The position numbers and the translations under genes were made by a program. Of a stretch of 24,369 bases of DNA, positions 7,413 to 13,906 are shown piece by piece (the first letter of the stretch is position 1; every line of letters begins with the position of its first letter). Source of the DNA: UBA1801 sp035353395 (GTDB lineage Bacteria; Acidobacteriota; Holophagae; Holophagales; Holophagaceae); assembly GCA_035353395.1 (NCBI GenBank), contig DAOPZL010000041.1:1-24369 (forward strand). Reading direction: 5' to 3'. Below the pieces are notes generated by a model. The model saw only the letters and a program-made list of their open reading frames with translations, made no database searches and had not been told where the DNA came from.

Positions 7413-9044
7413 ATGACCCGTCTTCCGTTGACCCAGCGTCCGGCCTGGCTGGCCCTCGCCGCCCACCACCAGGAGGTCCGGAACCTCCACCTGCGGGAGC
7501 TGTTCGTCCAGGATCCGGCCAGGGGCGACCGCATGGCGTGCGAGGGCGCGGGGCTCTGGCTGGACTACTCCAAGCACCGCCTGACGGACGAGACGCTCCG
7601 CCTGCTCCTGGCGCTCGCCCGGGAGGCGGACCTGGAAGGCCGGATCCAGGCGATGTTCCGGGGCGACCGGATCAACGCGACCGAGCATCGCGCAGTGTTG
7701 CACACGGCGCTGCGGGCGCCCTGGGGCCATCGCATCGAGGTGGACGGGCACGACGTCGTGCCCGAGGTGCACCAGGTGCTGGAGCGCATGGCGGTCTTTT
7801 CGGACCAGGTTCGGAGTGGCGCCTGGAAGGGCTTCACGGGCCGGCCCATCAAGGCCGTGGTCAACCTCGGCATCGGCGGATCGGACCTGGGGCCCGTCAT
7901 GGCCTACGAGGCGCTGAAGGCCTATGCGACCCGGGAACTTGCGTTCCGCTTCGTCTCCAACGTGGACGGGACCGACTTCGCGGAAGCCACCCGGGACCTG
8001 GATCCCGCGACGACGCTCTTCATCGTCTCCTCCAAGACGTTCACCACCCAGGAGACCATGACCAACGCCGGGACGGCCCGGGCCTGGTGCCTGGAGGCCC
8101 TGGGAGACCCCGCCGCGATCGCCAGGCACTTCGCGGCCGTGAGCACCAACGCCGCCCAGGTCGCCGAGTTCGGCATCGATCCCGCCCACATGTTCGGTTT
8201 CTGGGACTGGGTGGGCGGGCGCTACTCCATGGACTCCGCCATCGGTCTTTCCACCATGATCGCCGTGGGGCCGGCCGGCTTCCGGCGGATGCTGGACGGG
8301 CTCCACGCCATGGACGAGCACTTCCGCACCGCTCCCTTCGAGCGCAACCTGCCCGTGCTCATGGGACTCATCGGCCTCTGGTACACCTGCTTCTTCGACG
8401 CCCAGACCGTGGCGGTGCTGCCCTACGACCAGTACCTGAAGCGCTTCCCGGCCTACCTCCAGCAGCTCGTCATGGAGAGCAACGGCAAGTCCGTCACCCT
8501 GGACGGCGGGAAGGTCGGCCACCAGACCAGCGCCGTCTACTTCGGCGAGCCGGGCACCAACGGCCAGCATTCCTTCTACCAGCTCATCCACCAGGGCACG
8601 AAGCTGATCCCCTGCGACTTCATCGCCTTCGGCCGGAGCCTCAACCCGCTGGGCCGCCACCACGACCTGCTGATGTCCAACGTCTTCGCCCAGGCGGAGG
8701 CCCTGGCCTTCGGCAAGACCTCGGCGGAGGCGTCGGCGGAAGGCACCCCTGGCTGGCTCGTGCCCCACCGCACCTTCGAGGGCAACCGTCCTTCCAGCAT
8801 CATCCTGGCCGAGCAGCTCACCCCCGAGGTCCTGGGCAGCCTCGTCGCCCTCTACGAGCACCTCGTCTTCACCCAGGGCGCCGTCTGGAACATCAATCCC
8901 TTCGACCAGTGGGGCGTGGAACTGGGCAAGGCGCTGGCCTCGAGGATCCTGCCCGAGCTGGAGAGCGGAACGGAGCCCGAACTGGCCCACGACAGCTCGA
9001 CGAACGCGCTGATCCGGAAGTACCGCCGATGGCGGAGGCCGTAG
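7413..9044 (+). CDS. pgi: Glucose-6-phosphate isomerase
   Basis: A 543-aa phosphoglucose isomerase interconverting glucose-6-phosphate and fructose-6-phosphate in the cytoplasm. Both family signatures are intact: FWDWVGGRYSMDSAIG (263-278) and GAVWNINPFDQWGVELGK (489-506). Substrate and catalytic residues are visible: NLGIGGSDLG (151-160), Glu355 in MESNGKS, His386 in TNGQHSF, and Lys506. The length is that of the long, E. coli-like form. The ATG at 7413 has GGAG (7403-7406) at 6 bases. It is transcribed divergently from flgF across a 221-base gap; I could not define its promoter. The next gene follows after 69 bases on the same strand. Confidence 0.98.
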   Translation: MTRLPLTQRPAWLALAAHHQEVRNLHLRELFVQDPARGDRMACEGAGLWLDYSKHRLTDETLRLLLALAREADLEGRIQAMFRGDRINATEHRAVLHTALRAPWGHRIEVDGHDVVPEVHQVLERMAVFSDQVRSGAWKGFTGRPIKAVVNLGIGGSDLGPVMAYEALKAYATRELAFRFVSNVDGTDFAEATRDLDPATTLFIVSSKTFTTQETMTNAGTARAWCLEALGDPAAIARHFAAVSTNAAQVAEFGIDPAHMFGFWDWVGGRYSMDSAIGLSTMIAVGPAGFRRMLDGLHAMDEHFRTAPFERNLPVLMGLIGLWYTCFFDAQTVAVLPYDQYLKRFPAYLQQLVMESNGKSVTLDGGKVGHQTSAVYFGEPGTNGQHSFYQLIHQGTKLIPCDFIAFGRSLNPLGRHHDLLMSNVFAQAEALAFGKTSAEASAEGTPGWLVPHRTFEGNRPSSIILAEQLTPEVLGSLVALYEHLVFTQGAVWNINPFDQWGVELGKALASRILPELESGTEPELAHDSSTNALIRKYRRWRRP

Positions 9045-9103
9045 GCGGAACCGGGGCTGGGACCCCCCCCGCTCCTGTGCCCCTGCTACCTTGTAGATGT
9101 TCC

Positions 9104-9110
9104 GAGGTGA
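9104..9110 (+). promoter_or_regulatory. Ribosome binding site supporting a TTG start
   Basis: GAGGTGA at 9104-9110 precedes TTG at 9114 (6 bases from GAGG). The TTG begins the sequence LRVALFHPDFHTVGGAE, the typical N-terminal strand of a GT4 enzyme; the first in-frame ATG comes only at residue 22, after the conserved GGAE. Confidence 0.7.
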
Positions 9111-9113
9111 TCG

Positions 9114-10334
9114 TTGCGTGTCGCGCTTTTCCATCCGGACTTCCACACCGTTGGCGGGGCGGAGCTGCTCGTGGCCATGCACGCGGGCTACCTGGCCGCT
9201 GAAGGCCTCGATACCCACGTGGCCACCTTCGGCCTCGATCCGAGGAACTGGAGCCGGGAGATGGGGGGGATTCCCGTGGAGGTCGTGAGGAGGCACCACT
9301 GGGCCGATCCGTTCTTCGGTTTCTCAGTGATGGCGAGGTGCCTCCGGCGCGCTCGGCGCGCGACCGCCTTCCTGGGCAAGTTCGATGTCGTCGTGGCCCA
9401 CAATTATCCCTGCAGCGCCATGCTCGGCTACATGACGATCCCGGGGCGGAAGCTCTGGTACTGCCACGAGCCGTCGCGGAGCCTCTACCTCCGGGAAGCC
9501 AATCCGAAGCTGAACGGGTGCCTATCGGACGGGAAGGGGGCCGACACGATCGCGCTCCAGTGGTTCCGGAAGGAACTCGAGGCGTTCGAGGCCAAGGGCC
9601 GGCAGCGCTCGGCCAGGGCGCGCCAGGGGTTCGACAAGGCGCACGTTGGCCGCCTCGAGGCCGTCGCGGCCAACAGCGACTACACCAGGGCCGCGATCCA
9701 GACCATCTACGGGCGCAGGTCCGTCCAGGTGATCCATCCGGCGGTGCGCTTCCGCACGGGGATCGGTGCGCGCCAGGGCCTGGACCGCAGCGGGCTGAAG
9801 GTCCTGGTCCACTCCCGTCTGGAGCCGCTGAAGAACGTCGACACCGTCATCCGAGGCTTCGCCCGCTTCCTTCCCCGGTGTCCCGGCGCAAGGCTCCACG
9901 TGGTGGGCGACGGGCACGCGAAACCCGACCTGGAACGGCTCGCCGCGGAGCTGCTTCCCGGCGGGACCGTCCAGTTCCACGGCTACCTTCCGGAGGCGGA
10001 CCTCCAGCGGGTCTACGAGGCCTGCGATGTCCTGGCCCTCCTGCCGGTGGACGAACCCTTCGGCATGGTCTTCCCCGAGGCGGCGGTCAAGGGATTGCTG
10101 CTCATCGGGCCGGACCACGGCGGCCCCGTGGAGATCATGGACGGGGGACGCCTGGGCTGGCCCGTGGATGCATTCTCTCCCGAGGCCCTGGCGGAGACCT
10201 TCAACCGCATCTGGTCCCTGGAGGACGCGGAAGTGGACCGGCGCCGCCGGGAGGCCGACCGGGCCTGCCGCCAGCGCTACGACATGCAGAGCATCGGCCC
10301 CCAGGTCAAGGCTTTCGTCCAGGCGGCCGGCTGA
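9114..10334 (+). CDS. GT4-type (GT-B fold) glycosyltransferase
   Basis: A 406-aa retaining glycosyltransferase of the GT4 group, probably moving a sugar from a nucleotide-sugar donor to a lipid or polysaccharide acceptor on the cytoplasmic face of the membrane. The N-terminal half has the acceptor-side loop TVGGAE (12-17). The C-terminal half has the donor domain with HSRLEPLKNVDTVI (233-246), VVGDG (263-267), and an EX7E motif (Glu314 and Glu322 in DEPFGMVFPEA) followed by GPDHGGPVEIM. There is a basic, helical insertion around residues 150-180 (RQRSARARQG). No signal peptide or membrane helix is seen. It starts at TTG, supported by the site at 9104-9110. No other polysaccharide genes adjoin it, so donor and acceptor are unknown. 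It is convergent with moaE, 15 bases apart. Confidence 0.88.
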   Translation: MRVALFHPDFHTVGGAELLVAMHAGYLAAEGLDTHVATFGLDPRNWSREMGGIPVEVVRRHHWADPFFGFSVMARCLRRARRATAFLGKFDVVVAHNYPCSAMLGYMTIPGRKLWYCHEPSRSLYLREANPKLNGCLSDGKGADTIALQWFRKELEAFEAKGRQRSARARQGFDKAHVGRLEAVAANSDYTRAAIQTIYGRRSVQVIHPAVRFRTGIGARQGLDRSGLKVLVHSRLEPLKNVDTVIRGFARFLPRCPGARLHVVGDGHAKPDLERLAAELLPGGTVQFHGYLPEADLQRVYEACDVLALLPVDEPFGMVFPEAAVKGLLLIGPDHGGPVEIMDGGRLGWPVDAFSPEALAETFNRIWSLEDAEVDRRRREADRACRQRYDMQSIGPQVKAFVQAAG

Positions 10335-10349
10335 CCGGAAGGGCCGGGG

Positions 10350-10781
10350 TCAGGGAACCAGCTTCTGGCCTTCGACCCAGCCTGTCCCTCCCTCCGCGAA
10401 GCGTTCCCGTTTCCAGACGGGAACCCGTTCCTTGATGCGGTCCATGATCCACATCGCGGCCTCGAAGGCTTCCCGCCGATGGGGCGAAGCGGTCACCACC
10501 ACCACGGCGGCCTCGGTGAGCGGCACTGCCCCGATGCGGTGGTGGATGAGGCAGCGCACCAGCGCGAACCGGCCCACGGCTTCGGCCCTGAGCTTCTCCA
10601 GCTCCGCGAGGGCCATGGGCACGAAAGCTTCGTAGGCCAGGCCCGACACCGCCCGGCCTTCGTGATGGTCCCGGGCGCAGCCTTCGAACACGACGACGGC
10701 CCCCGCACCCGGGTCGCGGGCCTCTCCGCGGAGGGCCGCGGCGTCCAAGGGGACTTCCAGCACTGCCACGGACGGAATCAT
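10350..10781 (-). CDS. moaE: Molybdopterin synthase catalytic subunit MoaE
   Basis: A 143-aa MoaE. Together with thiocarboxylated MoaD it inserts the two sulphurs into precursor Z (cPMP) to make molybdopterin. Recognised segments are GAVVVFEGCARDHHEGRAV (27-45, Arg37), GLAYEAF (47-53), HHRIGAVPLTEAAVVVV (80-96), SPHRREAF with Arg103, and IKERVPVWKRE with the active-site lysines Lys117 and Lys124. The frame is open upstream to 10835, but ATG 10781 is preferred: it matches the family N-terminus and has a GAAAGG-like site about 8 bases before it. No moaD or other molybdenum cofactor gene is next to it, so the partner must be elsewhere. It is divergent from rnhA with 99 bases between the starts. 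Confidence 0.93.
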   Translation of the reverse strand: MIPSVAVLEVPLDAAALRGEARDPGAGAVVVFEGCARDHHEGRAVSGLAYEAFVPMALAELEKLRAEAVGRFALVRCLIHHRIGAVPLTEAAVVVVTASPHRREAFEAAMWIMDRIKERVPVWKRERFAEGGTGWVEGQKLVP

Positions 10782-10880
10782 CGAAGGCCTTTCGTGTCGG
10801 CTTCCATTCTTGGCCGGAAACCGGACCGGCGACAAGGGCAGCCAGGCTCTGGCATGGTGGATGGGAGCCCTGGAGCCGAG

Positions 10881-11339
10881 ATGTCCACCCGTCCCAAAGT
10901 CGAACTCTACTGCGATGGCGCCTGCCTGGGGAATCCCGGGCCGGGGGGGTGGGCCTTCCTGCTCCGGGTGCGGACCTCCGACGGCATCCGGGAGAAGGAG
11001 GAGGCCGGGGCCGAGGCGGAGACCACCAACAACCGCATGGAGCTTTCAGGGGCCATCCGTGGCCTGGGCGCGCTGGCCAAGCCCTGCGAAGTGGCCCTGT
11101 TCTGCGACAGCCAGTACGTGGTCAAGGGCATCCAGTCCTGGCTGGCCGGCTGGAAGCGCGCCGGCTGGCGCAAGGCCGACAAGCAGCCGGTCATGAACGC
11201 CGACCTGTGGCAGGAACTGGACCGGCAGCTGCAGCGGCACCGGGTGGAAGCCACGTGGGTGCGCGGCCACGCAGGCCACCCCGAGAACGAGCGGGTGGAC
11301 CGGCTGGCCAGCGAAGCCGCCCGCGGGGCGACGACCTAG
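10881..11339 (+). CDS. rnhA: Ribonuclease HI
   Basis: A 152-aa type I ribonuclease H, which removes RNA from RNA-DNA hybrids. It aligns closely by eye with E. coli RnhA: CDGACLGNPGPGGW (11-24) with Asp12, TTNNRMEL (48-55) with Glu54, FCDSQYVVKGI (74-84) with Asp76, WKRAGWRKADKQPV with the basic handle region (91-104), and RGHAGHPENERVDRLA (128-143) with His130 and Asp140. All catalytic residues are present. The ATG at 10881 has GGAG at 10872-10875 (5 bases). An in-frame ATG at 10854 would add 9 residues but is less likely. Its stop lies 4 bases from the stop of the convergent pseudokinase gene. Confidence 0.97.
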   Translation: MSTRPKVELYCDGACLGNPGPGGWAFLLRVRTSDGIREKEEAGAEAETTNNRMELSGAIRGLGALAKPCEVALFCDSQYVVKGIQSWLAGWKRAGWRKADKQPVMNADLWQELDRQLQRHRVEATWVRGHAGHPENERVDRLASEAARGATT

Positions 11340-11343
11340 TCCG

Positions 11344-13041
11344 CTACTGGGGCTTGCCGAAGTTGTAGTCCAGGGTCACCCAGCCGGTCGCGGGCTTGCC
11401 TTCCTTCACCGCGGGCGTGTACGTGGATCCGAGGGCCGCCTCGCGCGCGGCCTCGTTGTAGCCGAACGAGCCTTCCACACCCTTGTCGACAAGCACTTTC
11501 AGGGGGCGGCCCTGGTTGTCGACGAAGACCCTCACCGAGACGCTGATGTTCGCATTCTGCAGGGAGGCGGGCAGCGAGCTCTTGCCCGGATGCGGCGTCG
11601 TGGGCGCCAGCTTCCTGGCGACGGTGGGCGGCGCGTCCTGGCCCGGGGCAGCCGCCGGCGTCGCGGCGGGCGTCGCGGCCGTGGGCGCCGCGGGGGCCTT
11701 GGTCTTGGGCAGCGTGGGGTTCTTCTGCTGCAGGGCTTGCTTCTGCTTGAGGATCTCCTCCCGGCGGCGGCGGTTCTCTTCGGAATCGCGCTGGAGCTGT
11801 TCCAGGGCCCGCTGGGCGTCCGCGCGCGCCTGGGCGTCCTTGGCCTCCTTCGCCTGGAAGGCCAGCTGCTGGGCCTTCTGGTCCGCGAGCCACTGCTCCT
11901 GGGCAAGCTTCTGCAGTTCCTGGTCCTTGGCGGCGTTCACCCGCTTGGCTTCTTCCAGGATCGCCGCCATCTTGCTGCGCTGGCTGGCGTTCCAGACGGC
12001 GAACCCGCCGACCGCCGCGATCAGGGCCGCCGCGCCGATCGCCGCCAGCTTGAGGGTCCTCCGGGTGCCCTCGTTCATGCCGGCTTCGCCGCCTCCGGGG
12101 AAGCCGGGTTCGACCACGGCGTAGGCGGAGAAGTCCGCCGCCTGGTCCGCCTTGACGGCCTGGTTGTCCTGCTCGTTCTCCTCGCGGAAGACGGTGTGCA
12201 TGAAGAAGGCCATGTTGAAGGTGGTGGGGCTGTAGTCGCCGTCGTAGAGGACGCGCTCCAGTTCCCCGCTGAAGGCCTGGGCGTCCTCGAAAGGCTGGGA
12301 CACCATGAGCAGCCGGTTCAGGATGGCCATGATCTCCTGGGGGACGGGGGCATCCTCCTGGGCGGCCTTGAGGGTGGCCTGGGCCAGGGCCGCAGGGATC
12401 TGCTCCCTGGCCGGAAGCTTCTCGAAAGTCAGGAGCTCGTAGAAGATGGCGCCCAGGGAGAACAGGTCCTGGTGGAGCGGGTTCGCGCTGGCGCTGCGGT
12501 AGCGGGCCAGGGAGGCCGCGACCACCGGGCATTTCGCCAGCAGGTCGTTGACGATGGCGGCATAGGGCGCGTCGACGACGTGGGTGGCGCCTTCGAAACT
12601 GACCCAGACGCTGTGGGGCGAGAGGATCCCGTGGGCGATGCCCTTGCCGTGCATCTGGATCAGGGCCTGGGAGAGCCCCTGCAGCACGGAGAGTGCATGG
12701 TCGACGCCCAAGGGGATCTGCTCGTGCTTGGCCTTTTCGATCATCTGGGCCAGGCTGCGGCCGGGCACGTAGTCCATGGCGATCACGGGGGACTTGCCCC
12801 CCTCGACCTGGTAGTTGCTCCCGAATCCGCGGGTGCCCGCCAGGTTCGAGATCACGCGGTTCATCTCCTCGATCTTCTCGCCGAGGCCCAGGTTGGAGAT
12901 CTCCTCGGGGAAGCTCCGCACGAGGAAGTGCCTGTCGAAGGTGCTTCCGACGAGGGTGAGGCCGCGGTGAATCTTGCCGAACGGATCCGCCGTGAGTTCT
13001 TCCGCAAGGAGATACGAGCCGAGGCGGGTATATGAAACCAT
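11344..13041 (-). CDS. Pseudokinase - membrane helix - coiled coil - TonB-like C-terminal domain
   Basis: 565 aa. Residues 1-270 have a Ser/Thr-kinase-like layout (AMDYVPGRSLAQMIEKA at 88-104; QDLFSLGAIFYELLT at 191-205, like the kinase F-helix), but the catalytic residues are missing. The glycine loop is degenerate, Arg42 replaces the usual lysine (FLVRSF), HRDLKPxN is HGILSPHS (137-144), and DFG is DAP (157-159). One membrane helix follows (331-350), then a long charged coiled coil (354-440), an Ala/Pro linker (441-487) and a C-terminal domain (498-562) with a TonB-type pattern: VFVDNQGRP, a NEAAREAALGSTYTPAVKEG stretch, then GWVTLDYNF. The kinase-like part should be cytoplasmic and the C-terminus periplasmic. 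The ATG at 13041 has GGAG at 13049-13052. Function is unknown; a sensory or scaffolding link across the inner membrane is a reasonable guess. Confidence 0.85.
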   Translation of the reverse strand: MVSYTRLGSYLLAEELTADPFGKIHRGLTLVGSTFDRHFLVRSFPEEISNLGLGEKIEEMNRVISNLAGTRGFGSNYQVEGGKSPVIAMDYVPGRSLAQMIEKAKHEQIPLGVDHALSVLQGLSQALIQMHGKGIAHGILSPHSVWVSFEGATHVVDAPYAAIVNDLLAKCPVVAASLARYRSASANPLHQDLFSLGAIFYELLTFEKLPAREQIPAALAQATLKAAQEDAPVPQEIMAILNRLLMVSQPFEDAQAFSGELERVLYDGDYSPTTFNMAFFMHTVFREENEQDNQAVKADQAADFSAYAVVEPGFPGGGEAGMNEGTRRTLKLAAIGAAALIAAVGGFAVWNASQRSKMAAILEEAKRVNAAKDQELQKLAQEQWLADQKAQQLAFQAKEAKDAQARADAQRALEQLQRDSEENRRRREEILKQKQALQQKNPTLPKTKAPAAPTAATPAATPAAAPGQDAPPTVARKLAPTTPHPGKSSLPASLQNANISVSVRVFVDNQGRPLKVLVDKGVEGSFGYNEAAREAALGSTYTPAVKEGKPATGWVTLDYNFGKPQ

Positions 13042-13152
13042 CTGGAGTCTCCGCAGCTGAGTTGAATAGGAAGATACCCCCTATCTGGCGGAAATCCTAG
13101 CCATAAGCGGCCCATCCTGTCGTTTCCCGCCAGGATGCGCGGCCCGGACCGG

Positions 13153-13821
13153 TCAGCTTTCCGGAGTGTCCCAGTACTCGCCCACGGCCCGCCAGGCCTG
13201 GATCCAGAGGTTGGCCGTGGCGTTCGTGCCGTTGGAGAAGGACAGCTGCAGCTGGGCGAAGGGGGGGGAAAGGACGTCCCAGGGCCCGATCCGCCGGCCG
13301 GTCGCGGTGTTGAAGTGCTGGAGCAGGAGGCGGTGGCGCTGGTACTTGATCTCGGACCACTGGAGCAGGTGGGGGCGGGGGTCCAGGGGGCCGGATACCG
13401 CCCAGAAGGGTTCCCGGTTGGCCACCATCCGGGGGAGCTGTTCGTCCGCGTAGGCTTCGAAGTGCTCGCGGAGAGGCGTGACCCCCGTCGTGGCGGAAGG
13501 GTCCATGAGCAGCTGGACCATGTGGGCCAGCGTGCCCAGCTCCTTCACCACCCGTTCCGGCCTGGCCTGGCCTTCGCTGACCTGGATGACCCGGTGGAAC
13601 TGCTCCTCGACGTCCTCGGGAGCCGGGACCTGGTCGTTGGCGACGCCCCGGGCGCCCTCGCTCAGGGCCCTCGGGTAGCTCTTGAGGAAACCGGCCATCC
13701 GTTTCGGGATCAGGGACAAGGCCAGCTGGGTCTGGGTCTCGTGGAAGCGGGGACTCCAGGCCGGCAGCGCGGAGGCGCCGAGGAGGAGGATCGACAGGAG
13801 CTTGGCGGCGTGCTTGACCAC
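13153..13821 (-). CDS. Exported protein resembling zinc-dependent phospholipase C / S1-P1 nuclease
   Basis: A 222-aa protein with a clear signal peptide (residues 1-21, cleavage expected ALPA|W). The mature chain begins WSPRFH, so Trp22 and His27 would be residues 1 and 6, the spacing of the N-terminal zinc ligands in P1 nuclease. Further on, Asp63/His76 and LGTLAHMVQLLMDPS (95-109, His100) resemble the second and third ligand regions, but the Asp expected four residues after the third-region His is Leu104. The zinc site is therefore incomplete or rearranged. The remainder (WSEIKYQRHRLLLQHF, NGTNATANLWIQAW) is not recognised. Family assignment is inference from this pattern and may be wrong; a plain hypothetical exported protein is the fallback. 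The start is GTG at 13821 with GAGG 4 bases before it. It lies 111 bases upstream of the pseudokinase gene on the same strand. Confidence 0.7.
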   Translation of the reverse strand: MVKHAAKLLSILLLGASALPAWSPRFHETQTQLALSLIPKRMAGFLKSYPRALSEGARGVANDQVPAPEDVEEQFHRVIQVSEGQARPERVVKELGTLAHMVQLLMDPSATTGVTPLREHFEAYADEQLPRMVANREPFWAVSGPLDPRPHLLQWSEIKYQRHRLLLQHFNTATGRRIGPWDVLSPPFAQLQLSFSNGTNATANLWIQAWRAVGEYWDTPES

Positions 13822-13906
13822 TTTGCCTCGCGGGAAGGTCTGAACCAGCCTAGCTGACTTCCGCCCCGTGTATCCAGGTCCCGTTTCGCCGTGCTACGGT
13901 CGGAGC

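Noticed and set aside
9045..9113. Possible terminator between pgi and the glycosyltransferase gene (GGGG/CCCC near 9056-9070)
   Set aside because: Only a four-base stem beside a C-run; nothing supports separation of the two transcripts.
13113..13137. Inverted repeat CATCCTG/CAGGATG downstream of the exported PLC-like gene
   Set aside because: A 7-bp stem with an 11-base loop and no T-run in the direction of transcription; not a convincing terminator.
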